A stretch of 64,000 nt of DNA, from the NCBI RefSeq assembly GCF_003173355.1, contig NZ_QGMY01000003.1, positions 62,001-126,000 of the forward strand, written 5' to 3'. This document shows, piece by piece, positions 11,117 to 19,779 of the stretch. Origin of the DNA: Methanospirillum lacunae (GTDB lineage: Archaea > Halobacteriota > Methanomicrobia > Methanomicrobiales > Methanospirillaceae). Position 1 is the first letter of the stretch. Every line of letters begins with the position of its first letter. The position numbers and the translations under genes were made by a program. Under the pieces are notes generated by a model that was not told the origin of the DNA, did not search any database, and was given only the letters and a program-made list of their open reading frames with translations.

Positions 11117-11740
11117 ATGGCAGACATCAAGCCGACCCGATCTGAGTTCATTGACACCAAGCGGAAGATCAAACTCTCCCAGAATGGGTACAAGATCCTC
11201 AAGATGAAGCGTGATGGGCTGATCATGGAGTTCTTTAAAATTCTGGAACAGGCACGGGATACTCGTGGTGCACTGATGACTAACTATCAGCGTGCCCAGG
11301 AGATGATGGCAATCGCAAACACCATTGAGGGTTCAATCGGTGTGAAGGCTGCCGCATTTTCTGTCCGTGAAAATCCTGAGATCACTCTGAAAAGCAAGAA
11401 CATCATGGGTGTCGTGGTTCCGGAGATCGAATCCTCCCAGGTCCGCAAGGGTATTGCGGACCGTGGGTATGGTGTGATCGGGACCACTCCGGTCATCGAT
11501 GATACAGCAAAAGCCTTTGAGGAGCTTGTTGAAGCGATCATTAAGAGCGCTGAGATAGAGACGACGATGAAAAGGCTCCTCAATGAGATCGAGAGTACCA
11601 AACGCCGGGTTAATGCTCTGGAATTTAAGGTTATTCCAAATCTCATTTCAACGAGGGATTTCATCAAGATGCGTCTTGACGAGATGGAGAGAGAAGAACT
11701 CTTCAGGCTCAAAAAGATCAAAGCCAGAACCCAGGCTTAA
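11117..11740 (+). CDS. atpD: A-type ATP synthase subunit D
   Basis: The 207-residue protein begins with the family signature KPTRSEFIDTKRKIKLSQNG. The long N- and C-terminal helices form the central shaft that rotates inside A3B3. The C-terminal NALEFKVIPNLISTRDFI segment is also characteristic. It is the last gene of the operon and is followed by a hairpin and a T tract. Confidence 0.95.
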   Translation: MADIKPTRSEFIDTKRKIKLSQNGYKILKMKRDGLIMEFFKILEQARDTRGALMTNYQRAQEMMAIANTIEGSIGVKAAAFSVRENPEITLKSKNIMGVVVPEIESSQVRKGIADRGYGVIGTTPVIDDTAKAFEELVEAIIKSAEIETTMKRLLNEIESTKRRVNALEFKVIPNLISTRDFIKMRLDEMEREELFRLKKIKARTQA

Positions 11741-11755
11741 CCAATTAGTGAAAAT

Positions 11756-11808
11756 GCCCATATTTCATGGGCTCTGAGTATGATGGAAAGCCCATTATAC
11801 TTTTTTTT
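11756..11808 (+). terminator. Hairpin plus T8 tract after atpD
   Basis: The inverted repeat GCCCAT-ATTTC-ATGGGC lies at 11756-11772, and eight consecutive T residues follow at 11801-11808. Archaeal termination mainly uses T tracts, so the T8 run is the likelier signal. It begins about 60 bp after the atpD stop. Confidence 0.5.
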
Positions 11809-12012
11809 AGGAACGTGGAAGTTTCCATATAGTTTTCATGATTAGTATCAGAGTATCCTGATTTTGTACAGTGATACTGAACCATCGCACTCTGAATTGA
11901 ATAAAGATCATTATTCATCAAATAAAAGAATCACTCATCAATTGGAGAAATTATTCTCATATATCGTAGATGAGTATTTACAACTCTCAAATACCTCTCA
12001 CAAAAGATGAAT

Positions 12013-12759
12013 TCAATTTTCCTGGGTCACACCAAGTTTTCGGTCATCAGGTGTATTTCTCATTGAGGACAACTCCTCTTCAAGTGCCTCCCTGATTACA
12101 TCTCTATACGCAGGCAGTTTATCAGGATCAATAAAAATCCGGAACGGAGCCCTGATACTCCACGGTTGGTCAACTCCTTTGCGGACCCCTACATAATGAT
12201 TATTCAAAAATAACCTGATCTCTGTCTTCCCATCTTTGATCAGGACAACCTGCCTGATATCAAGAAATGGAGCAAATAGTTTTCCAAGGATAGCTCCCCG
12301 GACAAGAAGTTCGTACAGAGGCTTTCCAAATGTAATAGATTCCAAAATCCTTCGGTGTATAGATACCCGGTATCTGAAGTATATCCTTCCCCAGATTTCT
12401 CCTCTGACTGATGATGATACATCAAACCTCCGCTTCCGGATTACTTTTCCGATAATTGACTGACGATCAATCGAATACGAATCAGGACTTCGGTTATTAT
12501 CACCAGCAGTCTGAACCTGTTCTCCCTGGATTTCAATCACCCGGTGGATAATATACCTATGACCCCCTGGTTCAGGATAGACGATCACGTCTCCATGTTT
12601 TATTTGAGAAAATCGGTCAAATATTACCTTATCACCATCGATGAATGTTGGGTACATACTCATCCCTGAATATACGATCTCATCTCCATTGATCTCTGGC
12701 AGATTATCCAGATAATATCCCACATTTAACTGGGTGATTTGAGGGGGATTGTGGTTCAT
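12013..12759 (-). CDS. S26B (Sec11-type) signal-peptidase-like protease without membrane anchor
   Basis: The 248-residue protein carries the catalytic boxes of archaeal/ER signal peptidase: Ser34 in YSGMSMYP, His72 in IIHRVIEI and Asp87 in TAGDNNR. The Ser-His-Asp set, rather than Ser-Lys, places it in the S26B group. Unlike true signal peptidases it has no clear N-terminal or C-terminal membrane helix, and a basic C-terminal domain of about 130 residues follows the protease fold. It borders the radical-SAM island, so it may be the leader peptidase for the precursors, which have no GG motif and whose exporter has no C39 domain. That role is inferred from position. A housekeeping or S24-like regulatory function is the alternative. 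The ATG at 12759 has GTGAGAA upstream. Confidence 0.7.
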   Translation of the reverse strand: MNHNPPQITQLNVGYYLDNLPEINGDEIVYSGMSMYPTFIDGDKVIFDRFSQIKHGDVIVYPEPGGHRYIIHRVIEIQGEQVQTAGDNNRSPDSYSIDRQSIIGKVIRKRRFDVSSSVRGEIWGRIYFRYRVSIHRRILESITFGKPLYELLVRGAILGKLFAPFLDIRQVVLIKDGKTEIRLFLNNHYVGVRKGVDQPWSIRAPFRIFIDPDKLPAYRDVIREALEEELSSMRNTPDDRKLGVTQEN

Positions 12760-12954
12760 CGTTTCTCACTTTATGTACTATATGAACGAAGACGCGAATA
12801 GGACAGGATGAGATTTCTCACATGGTATCCGGCTGAATATTGCCAGCAGAAATAAGTACACTACTCTCTTTCCGTTTTTAATGGATTTTGATTATTAATA
12901 CATTAATTATTATTTCCCTCGGTATTGAGTTATAACTATTATAAAAATATCTTC

Positions 12955-13588
12955 TACTCAATTATATCCCGGAACCTGCCGGTTTGTATATTACTGAGGA
13001 GATTGACCGGGATATCCTGACCAGAGGAGATACATTATCAAAACTAAGAGTTCTCATCTCGTTCTGAAGTTCCTTATCCGTGAGGCAGAACTGGATTCCA
13101 GGTTGCCTGAATGAATTTGTCATTCAGACTGCTGTCTGTGATTGAGGAAATGGTTTTATAGTATCCTCATAAGCCTGGTTGAGAATGCAGATCGCTTTCA
13201 GTTGATATGCGAGGGTCGGATTCCAGAAAAATCCCTCTTCTCCGGCTCCGATTTTCCTTATGGTTGTATGCATTGAGACGCAATGTCCCTCGGATCCCTC
13301 CAGAATGAAAAGGTAATTTTCATCACCGGGATCTGACCAGGGGGGATGAAACCACCGGGATGATGTTGGTTTTCCTCCTCCAATGGATACTGCTAACAGA
13401 ACCGCCTGCCCATCGCGGACCTGGGTTGCAACCTGAAGATGAAGGCAATTCTCACAAAGAAGAATGGTATTACTACAAACCATCAATATTTTTCTCCAAA
13501 TGGAGGTGTTTAGTATTATCTGTAGGCATATCAGGAATTCCTATCTCAATCAATTTGTTTCTGATTAAATGCTGTTATCCCATACATA
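12955..13588 (-). pseudogene. Decayed second copy of the HprK-like kinase gene
   Basis: The minus strand is clearly similar along this whole stretch to the intact kinase at 16566-17417, covering roughly its residues 64 to the C-terminus. Shared segments include GEEGFFWNPTLAYQLKAICI and, in the 3' part, the bases for a degraded EMRTLSF region. The frame is broken by several indels, and only about 120 codons in the middle stay open. The P-loop has changed from SSGGGKST to SIGGGKPTS, which would abolish nucleotide binding. The 5' end is fused to a remnant of the preceding radical SAM gene. It is a dead relic of a duplicated kinase/radical-SAM pair. Confidence 0.8.
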
Positions 13589-13589
13589 C

Positions 13590-13690
13590 AGGCCGACATA
13601 GACATTATTCACATGACACCGGGAAAAGATCAATTAAGATCCTTGAACAGATACTCACGGATCTGGTTTATTAGGTCTGTTTTTTTCAGA
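13590..13690 (-). pseudogene. Remnant of the SPASM end of radical SAM gene 2
   Basis: About 100 bp align base for base, with scattered mismatches, to 17567-17670 of the intact radical SAM gene; the blocks GACACCGGGAA and CACGGATCT are shared. It lies directly upstream, in the minus-strand sense, of the kinase relic. The gene order of the intact locus is therefore kept, but about 350 bp of the junction is deleted. Confidence 0.65.
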
Positions 13691-13778
13691 TGTCTTCGGT
13701 GGTGTCTTAAGGGAGGGAGATCTGGGAATATGGGATTAGGAAAGTAACCGGTTATCTCACCGTGAACATTACAAGAGG

Positions 13779-13990
13779 CTACGAGAACCTTCCTGCGTCA
13801 CTACTGCCATCAACACAATAATTCGCAGTTCCACCCGGATTACAATCAAAAGATACACGGTACCAGTAACTCCATTACCACACATCGCATTCTGTCCAGA
13901 CATAGTATCCCCAACAAAACATGTTCTTGACAGGAATGTAGGTCTGAATAAAATGATATACGTGTCTTTTTCTTCCAGATGGTAACAAAT
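13779..13990 (-). pseudogene. Remnant of a Cys-repeat precursor gene
   Basis: Reading the minus strand with one frameshift near 13865 gives RTCFVGDTMSGQNAMCGNG, then DCNPGGTANYC and VDGSSDAGRFS followed by TAG at 13781-13779. The C-x2-G spacing and the terminal serine match the intact precursors of the island. No leader remains: the 5' side runs into the sequence that forms the upstream module of the plus-strand copies. It therefore looks like the 3' half of a precursor truncated by a rearrangement. Confidence 0.5.
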
Positions 13991-14587
13991 GAGGGTGTCC
14001 AGTGAGATCTTCACACTGGACAACCTCAACGCCAATCTCTGTATCAATTCGATAATTAGTAAATCCGTCTCTCCATATATTTTGAAAGGATTCGAACATG
14101 ACTGTTGATAGCCTCAAGCGTGTGAACACAAATTGACTCGGTGCATATCACAGGTATGTTTCTTCTGGTCGTCGCATTCCTGCATAGTACCCTCACCGAT
14201 TATCACCCTAGTGTCCGGTATCTCACCGTGATCCGTAAGAGAGTCGTTTCGCAACTCTCAAAACCTGAATAGGAAAGATTCTCATTTGAGATAGGAAATC
14301 ACCACCCGGGGGCTGTCCGCCCTCTCGATTATCCTTCTCGCTGGGAGCATCTTTTTCTATCGAAACGAGTCTTGAATGGATTCTTCCCGCTGGGAGCATC
14401 TTTTTCTATCGAAACGAGTCTTGAATGGATTCTTCCCGGATATAAGATCTTATCATTATAAACGGCACCGTCTCTGTCCAGGTCGAATTATCGTTCAGGA
14501 AAACAAGCGGGGAAGGTATTGGTACAGGCATTAACACGAGAGAGACGACTCCTTACCATAATGAAAAATAATTGAGATGAGTAACAG
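13936..14587 (+). repeat. Upstream module A of the plus-strand precursors
   Basis: About 650 bp of non-coding DNA before precursor 1 recurs with 80-90% similarity by eye before precursor 2 (15239-15686) and precursor 7 (about 23915-24379). Shared blocks include GTGAACACAAATTGA, GGTATCTCACCGTG, GCAACTCTC and the last 40 bp with GAGATGAGTAACAG directly before the ATG. The final GAGATGAG serves as ribosome site. Open frames inside it are not conserved between copies, so I treat it as promoter/leader or structured-RNA sequence. Confidence 0.7.
14339..14436 (+). repeat. 49-bp direct tandem repeat, two copies
   Basis: Two adjacent identical copies of a 49-bp unit starting CGCTGGGAGCATCTTTTTCT occupy 14339-14387 and 14388-14436. 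The corresponding stretch before precursor 7 (around 24180-24230) has only one, diverged copy. It sits about 150 bp upstream of the precursor 1 start, so it may change promoter or leader spacing. Confidence 0.85.
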
Positions 14588-14977
14588 ATGGGAAAGAAAC
14601 AGTATATTATACCAAAAATTATCGATCTCTCCATCGAGACCATAACCGGGGTCGGGGCGAGATATTGTACGTACGGGGGAAATATTGGTACCTCTACTTG
14701 TCATCAGGGTCAGGGTGCAACAGGCACATGTATTGGTGGGAATGGTGCTTCTGCAGGCTGTTCCTCTGGAAATCTTCCCTATCAGTCAGGAGTATTATGT
14801 TGGAGTGGAAGTGCAGCGGGAACAATCTGTGAAGCTGGGAATTCTGCCAGTGGGACATTTGGTAAGTGTTTCAGTGGAAGTTCTGCTACTGGGTACTGTC
14901 TCGGCGGGTCGGCTGCTCTTTCACCAAGCGTCCTTTGCACTTCTGGTAACAGTCAGGTTTCCCTCGATAGTTCATAG
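14588..14977 (+). CDS. Cys-repeat precursor peptide 1
   Basis: The 129-residue product has the leader MGKKQYIIPKIIDLSIETIT, then GVGAR, then nine cysteines spaced mostly 10-13 residues apart in units such as CHQGQGATGT, CIGGNGASAG and CEAGNSASG. It ends LDSS. It is rich in Gly, Ser, Ala, Thr and Cys and nearly devoid of charge after the leader. It has no Sec signal peptide. It is one of seven full-length related copies in the island and lies near two radical SAM/SPASM genes and a PqqD-like gene, so I read it as their ribosomal substrate. GAGATGAG lies 8 nt before the ATG. The alternative is an unmodified Cys-rich structural protein. Confidence 0.75.
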   Translation: MGKKQYIIPKIIDLSIETITGVGARYCTYGGNIGTSTCHQGQGATGTCIGGNGASAGCSSGNLPYQSGVLCWSGSAAGTICEAGNSASGTFGKCFSGSSATGYCLGGSAALSPSVLCTSGNSQVSLDSS

Positions 14978-15238
14978 TCTCTCATGGTTCACTCCCCCAT
15001 TTTAGACTACAGCATACCACCCTTCCTTTTTTACAGCAATAATTTCCACGAAAAACTTCTTTGAAATGGTACAGAGAACCATTCGCATATTGTGCCTTCA
15101 TGTATTTCTTCTTCAATGGTTGCAATTTATGGGATTCTACGTATTGCAGTAAAATTTCCTTGTTTATGCATCCTATCGGACTACCAGAGTAGTCTCAATA
15201 TGGAGATATCAAGCCTAAAATTGACCCTCTGTGTGGCG

Positions 15239-15686
15239 GGAATATATACCTGGATAAAGTGATATATGTGTCCTTTTCTTTCAGATGGTAACGAATGAGG
15301 ATGTCCAGTGAGATTCTTAACACTGGACAACCTCAACACGAATCCCTGTATCAATTCGGTAATTATAAAATCCGTCTCTCCTTATATTTGTAAAGGATTA
15401 GAACATGACTGTTGATACCATCAAGCGTGTGTACACAAATTGACTCGGTGCATATCACAGGTATGTTTCTTCTGGCCGTCGCATTCCTGTATAGTACACA
15501 CAAGATTACCACCCCACCAGTACCCGGTATCCCACCGTGATCCTTAAGTTAGTCGTTTCGTAACTCTCACTGAACAGGAAAGATACTCATGCGAGATGGA
15601 AAACAAGCGGAAAAGGTAGCGGTACAGACGCAAAGACAGGAGAGACGACTTCTTGCATATTGAAAAAATGTTGAGATGAGTAACAG
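15239..15686 (+). repeat. Upstream module B of the plus-strand precursors
   Basis: This is the second copy of the non-coding module that precedes precursor 1. It is shorter because about 170 bp (the part holding the 49-bp repeat and the CCCGGGGGCTGTCC block) is missing between GAGATGGAAA and ACAAGCGG. The 5' part from AGATGGTAACGAATGAGG onward and the 3' part ending GAGATGAGTAACAG are retained. Confidence 0.7.
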
Positions 15687-16100
15687 ATGGGAAAGAAACA
15701 GTATATTGCACCAAAAATTATCGATCTCTCGATTGAGACATTAACCGGGGTCGGGGCGGGAAGTTGCAATACAGGGGGAGGAGTTACCTCTTCTTGTACT
15801 ACTCATGGGACTAGTGCAAACACTGCATGTGATCTCGGGTATGGTGCTTCAGCAAGTTGTGCAGGTGGAGAGTTACCCTTTCAAACGGGAGAATATTGTG
15901 GTCTTGGGAATTCAGCGGGACAATGTAGGAGTGGGAATAATGCCACTCGTGCAGATGGAGAGTGTCATAGTGGAAATACTGCTACTGGGGTGTGTGATCC
16001 CGTTGGAGGTACTCCGAACCCTTCGAATTTTTGCCTTAGTGGACCAACTAATGCGAATTGCTACTCAGGAGGCGCTCAGGCTCCACACGGGAGTTCATAA
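15687..16100 (+). CDS. Cys-repeat precursor peptide 2
   Basis: The 137-residue paralogue of precursor 1 has leader MGKKQYIAPKIIDLSIETLT then GVGAG. Ten cysteines follow in units such as CDLGYGASAS, CRSGNNATRADGE and CHSGNTATGV, and it ends PHGSS. The leader is almost identical to that of precursor 1 while the repeats differ at most variable positions, as expected if the leader is the enzyme recognition part and the repeats are the varied product part. The same ribosome site and start context are used. It is followed by a pyrimidine/T-rich stretch (CCCCCCTTTTTTCTG) that may end transcription. Confidence 0.75.
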   Translation: MGKKQYIAPKIIDLSIETLTGVGAGSCNTGGGVTSSCTTHGTSANTACDLGYGASASCAGGELPFQTGEYCGLGNSAGQCRSGNNATRADGECHSGNTATGVCDPVGGTPNPSNFCLSGPTNANCYSGGAQAPHGSS

Positions 16101-16565
16101 TCACTCATGGTTCCACCCCGTTTCCGACAATAGTATACTTACCCCCCTTTTTTCTGAACAATCCTGCATCGATTCAACATTTGTTCAGGACACCCCTTTT
16201 TGTGACATTCATTGACAAGGCAAGAACGAAATCAGATTCACCGGTTTATTCATGCATCAACTCTCTCCTACCGGGTGCCACAGGGCCAGAGTACGACGGA
16301 TATTGTTCATGAATTACTGAGACAGGGCACACAACTACCGACTCATGTTTATTACTTGTATACCAATGGCATATGAGCAGCAGCTTTTATCAAGCGTTTC
16401 CATTTTACAATATGAATAATTATATTTATCACTTTGATTCTGAAGAGATTACAAAGATTTTAGCGAAAAATTTGTGCTATGCGGATGCAGACTCATCACG
16501 AGAAACCCAGTCTGAAAACCATCACTTCAGAGACTCGTAATACAAAATAGATACAGGTATCCCTG
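16101..16565. other. Intergenic region with no recognised gene
   Basis: 465 bp separate precursor 2 (plus strand) from the converging kinase gene. The first 60 bp resemble the 3' flanks of precursors 1 and 7 and carry a T6 run. A 42-codon ATG frame at 16412-16540 has no ribosome site and no recognisable similarity. I see no RNA gene or repeat. Confidence 0.5.
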
Positions 16566-17417
16566 TTATCTGAATAGTTTCTGTTCAATAACTTCCCAGA
16601 ACCTGCCGGTCAACGTAGCATTGAGGAGATAGACCGGGATCTTCCTGACCAAGGTACATGCATTCGCAAAACTAAGAGTTCTCATCTCGTTCTGAAGTTC
16701 TTTATCCATAAGGTGGAACTGGTTCCAGGTTGCCTGACTGAACGAATTGGTCATACAGACTGCTGCTTGGGATTGAGGAAATGATTCTATGGTATCCTCA
16801 TCAGCCTGTTTGAGAATGCAGATCGCTTTCAGTGGATATGCAAGGGTCGGATTCCAGAAAAGTCCCTCTTGTCCGGCTGCAATTTTACTTGCGGTTGGAA
16901 GCACCGAGACGAGATATCCTCCGGAGCCATCAGGAATGACCAGACAATTCTCATCGCCGGGTGCTGACCAGGGTGAAGGAACCCGCCGGGCTGATGTGGA
17001 TTTTCCTCCTCCGCTGGATGCGGCTAACAGAACCGCCTGTCCATCGCGGACCAGGGTTGCAGCATGAAGAAGAAGGCAATGCTCACACAGAAGTATGGCA
17101 CTAATACCAACCATCAGTAATTTTACCCCTGATGAAAAATGTTCGGGGCAATCTGCGGCCGAATCCGGAATTCCGATATCTATCAATTTTTGTTTCTGGT
17201 TGAGAGCTATCTTCCCATATACACTGCCAAAAACCTTCCAGTCTTCAGAACGGACGGGATCTTCAGGTAAAAGCGGAGCAACTGATATCAGTCCTGAGTT
17301 GAGAATCTCTCCCGGAGAGAGGGTGAGGAGAGGAACAATGGTTTCCAGCCACCAGAACCGGTCAGGATCGGCAGTGATCGTCCAGTGGTGTTCCTGTGGC
17401 AATGAAAGGGTATACAT
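16566..17417 (-). CDS. HPr-kinase-like P-loop protein of the RiPP island
   Basis: The 283-residue protein has a P-loop SSGGGKST at about residues 134-141, preceded by LLLHAATLVRDGQAVLLAA, and a downstream PGDENCLVI acidic motif. This is the layout of the HprK/PEP-carboxykinase-like kinases found in RiPP clusters. Family members in paeninodin-type lasso clusters (PadeK, ThcoK) phosphorylate the hydroxyl of the precursor's C-terminal serine, and all complete precursors here end in Ser. The gene follows radical SAM gene 2 on the same strand. ATG at 17417 is preferred; an in-frame TTG at 17438 would add seven residues but neither has a clear ribosome site. A decayed duplicate lies at 12955-13588. 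The substrate is inferred. Confidence 0.7.
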   Translation of the reverse strand: MYTLSLPQEHHWTITADPDRFWWLETIVPLLTLSPGEILNSGLISVAPLLPEDPVRSEDWKVFGSVYGKIALNQKQKLIDIGIPDSAADCPEHFSSGVKLLMVGISAILLCEHCLLLHAATLVRDGQAVLLAASSGGGKSTSARRVPSPWSAPGDENCLVIPDGSGGYLVSVLPTASKIAAGQEGLFWNPTLAYPLKAICILKQADEDTIESFPQSQAAVCMTNSFSQATWNQFHLMDKELQNEMRTLSFANACTLVRKIPVYLLNATLTGRFWEVIEQKLFR

Positions 17418-17442
17418 GAAAAATGATCTTTTGTCCAAACAT

Positions 17443-18546
17443 TCAGTGTACTTGTCCTTCAGCCAGCCGAGTCATCGGAAATATACCGGCCTTTAGTGCA
17501 TCTTCACAGAATTTATGGCCGGCAAGGAGATCTTTTTCCACATAGTAATTATTTGCAACACACTGACCGATACAGACATTCTTCACCAGACACCGGGAAC
17601 AGACCCCTTTCAGATCCTTTGGAAGATGTTCACGGATCTCGTTTAATGCGTCTGCTTTCTCCCAGATACCTTTGATCTGATCCCTGGATGCATGACCGAA
17701 ACAGAGTTCAGAAACACTAGTTCCGATACCACAGAGGGCATAGGTTCCATCTGAAAGGACTCCGAGTATGGAGAAGATACCGCATCGTCCACAGTTCCCC
17801 TGCGGTCCATACAGCGATGAGAGCGATCTGAATGCAAAGGGAAGATTCGTCATCAACGGGATCTTCAGTTCTTTTTGTAGCTCGTTCTGCACCCACCGGG
17901 AGAGTTCAATCTGTTCCTGCACTGTGACCGTTGCTCCTTCAGCTTCCATCGCTTCGCCTCGTGCAGTCGGGGTGACAAAATTGTATTTAACAGAGCCAGC
18001 TCCCATCTGCTGCGCATATTTTGCCAGATCTGCCATTTCACCTTTGTTTCTTCCGGCAACAGCCATGATCACCTGAGGATGGATACCGGTTTCTACGAGG
18101 GTTTTCACTCCCTGGCTTGCCCGGTCAAAGGATCCCCTAACTCCCCGCATCCATTCATGAGATTCACGGTTTCCGTCGATACTAATGGAAATAAATGAAC
18201 CGGGACAGGATTTTATCAGGTCTGCAATATGCGGAGTTACCGCAACTCCGTTTGACTCGATGGTAAGATTGAGATGCTGATCCCTGATGAACCGGAGCAT
18301 AGGGATGATGTCAGGGTGGATGAGAGGTTCTCCTCCGGTGAGTTTCACTCCCGAGAGGCCGATTTCTTTTGCTTCAGTAACGATCTTTTTGAAGAGATCG
18401 AATGGGAGAGCTTTCTGAGACCGGTCAGAGTGTTCAAAGGTCGGTGCGATCCAGCAGTGACGGCAGGCCATGTTGCAGTCACCGGTGAGATAAAAGTACA
18501 ACGTCCCAAGAGGAGGAACGGTTTTTGGTATTGTCTCTTCAGTCAT
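17443..18546 (-). CDS. Radical SAM/SPASM peptide-modifying enzyme 2 (ScmF-like)
   Basis: The 367-residue protein has the radical SAM cluster motif C24-x3-C28-x2-C31 (GDCNMACRHCW), the GGEP motif in KLTGGEPLIHP, and a C-terminal SPASM region with cysteines in GNCGRCGIF, YALCGIG and GVCSRCLVKNVCIGQC for auxiliary Fe-S clusters. Such enzymes form thioether or C-C bonds, epimerise or trim residues on ribosomal peptides. The sequence style resembles ScmF of the SynChlorMet cassette as I remember it; this was not checked. An AT-rich segment at 18595-18640 may be its promoter. The HprK-like gene follows it. Confidence 0.85.
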   Translation of the reverse strand: MTEETIPKTVPPLGTLYFYLTGDCNMACRHCWIAPTFEHSDRSQKALPFDLFKKIVTEAKEIGLSGVKLTGGEPLIHPDIIPMLRFIRDQHLNLTIESNGVAVTPHIADLIKSCPGSFISISIDGNRESHEWMRGVRGSFDRASQGVKTLVETGIHPQVIMAVAGRNKGEMADLAKYAQQMGAGSVKYNFVTPTARGEAMEAEGATVTVQEQIELSRWVQNELQKELKIPLMTNLPFAFRSLSSLYGPQGNCGRCGIFSILGVLSDGTYALCGIGTSVSELCFGHASRDQIKGIWEKADALNEIREHLPKDLKGVCSRCLVKNVCIGQCVANNYYVEKDLLAGHKFCEDALKAGIFPMTRLAEGQVH

Positions 18547-18660
18547 AGGAATCGGGTATCATCAGTATTCAAAATCTGAAATATTTCATAACGCTGATAA
18601 ATTATTATTTATTCAATAATTTTGCAATTTTTATGGGATGGAGGTTGTTTTGAAGAGAAA

Positions 18661-19770
18661 TCACGGAATACTGACGATTCGTCCTCCCTCTGCAAGGAAC
18701 TTCTTTAGACATCCACCTGGACTCGGGACATAAACATCACCGGTTCGTGAATACCCGTCTGCAGGACAATTTCCGGTGCAGGTCATCCGGTACCCACAAT
18801 CTGCGCAATCCGGAAATGTCGAGAGAGGGATGGTATACCGTTGCCGGAGCCGGTTGAATTCGGGATGGTTCTGCCATACATCAAGGAGTTTATGCTGATT
18901 GATCTTCCCGAGTTCAATGTGGGAAAGCATCCCGCAGGGAACATAGGTCCCGTCCGGCCGAACTGCCATCTTACTCCACATACATCCGCATCCGGTCAGA
19001 AAACCACGTCCGGGGATGGTTCGACCCTCAATCCGTGCCTGTTCCATCTCCTGGAAATTTTTCCCTTGTGCAAGTGGACCGGCAGATGCAGTAATCCGGT
19101 TGTTGTACCGTTTCGCAAGTTTGAGGATCTTTTCCATCGCAATGCAGGTCTCTGCCGGGGTAAGGCTCACTTCTTCCTCGTTTTCCCGGGCCAGTCCCTG
19201 ATAACTGGCACTATTGGTAGAAATGGATCCCATTCCCATCTCATCCAGGAGCAGATGAGCAATGTTTTCAAGATCATTCAGGTTATACCGGTGAATGGTA
19301 ACCCGTGATGTAACCCACACTCCGGCATCCTGCAGGGTTTTAATTCCCCGGATTGCCCCATCAAATGCCCCGGTACCCCGAAGACGATCATGTACGGCTG
19401 TACAGGATCCATCAACCGATATCTGGACATAGTTACATCGTCCTGTCGATGCGATGAACGTTGCAATATCCGGGGTGATCAGACCACCATTGGAGAGGAC
19501 GGCAAACCGCATCTTGTTTGCGACAATCCCTTCGATCATCTCCCTGAGATCTTCCTTGATGAACGGTTCTCCTCCGCCGATGGTGATATCCATAATCCCG
19601 GCATTCCCGCATTCTTCAAAGAAGGGTCGCCACCCGGATGCAGGGATTTCTCCCCCGGTATCTGCAGGGCTTGTCCGGTGAAAGCAGTACTTGCATTTCA
19701 GGTTGCACCGGGAGGTGATATCGATGTCAATGGACTTGGGAGTTTTCATCACCCTGCGGTTTTCGGTCAT
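18661..19770 (-). CDS. Radical SAM/SPASM peptide-modifying enzyme 1 (ScmE-like)
   Basis: The 369-residue protein has C22-x3-C26-x2-C29 (SRCNLKCKYCF), GGGEPF at about residue 66, and a SPASM tail with CGCMW, VPCGML, CADCGYRMTCTGNC and a final CLKKF, enough cysteines for two auxiliary clusters. It lies 9 nt downstream of the PqqD-like gene, which follows a precursor gene, so precursor, recognition protein and enzyme form one transcription unit. Truncated copies of its first 20-30 codons occur at 20650-20711 and 21629-21718. The ATG at 19770 is used; a second ATG at codon 8 (MKTPKSIDID), preceded by AGGGTG, is equally possible. Confidence 0.87.
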   Translation of the reverse strand: MTENRRVMKTPKSIDIDITSRCNLKCKYCFHRTSPADTGGEIPASGWRPFFEECGNAGIMDITIGGGEPFIKEDLREMIEGIVANKMRFAVLSNGGLITPDIATFIASTGRCNYVQISVDGSCTAVHDRLRGTGAFDGAIRGIKTLQDAGVWVTSRVTIHRYNLNDLENIAHLLLDEMGMGSISTNSASYQGLARENEEEVSLTPAETCIAMEKILKLAKRYNNRITASAGPLAQGKNFQEMEQARIEGRTIPGRGFLTGCGCMWSKMAVRPDGTYVPCGMLSHIELGKINQHKLLDVWQNHPEFNRLRQRYTIPLSTFPDCADCGYRMTCTGNCPADGYSRTGDVYVPSPGGCLKKFLAEGGRIVSIP

Positions 19771-19779
19771 AATCTTCCG

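Noticed and set aside
13769-14129. Two overlapping minus-strand frames of 84 and 92 codons
   Set aside because: They run through a precursor remnant and the repeated upstream module; the frames are not kept in modules B and C.
14990-15195. Minus-strand stretch of about 65 open codons (SPIGCINKEILLQYVESHK and on)
   Set aside because: No start codon or ribosome site; could be a fragment of a lost gene, but I recognise no family.
16412-16540. 42-codon plus-strand frame (MNNYIYHFDSEEITKILAKN)
   Set aside because: No ribosome site, no recognisable family, and it lies in a converging intergenic region; too short to support on its own.
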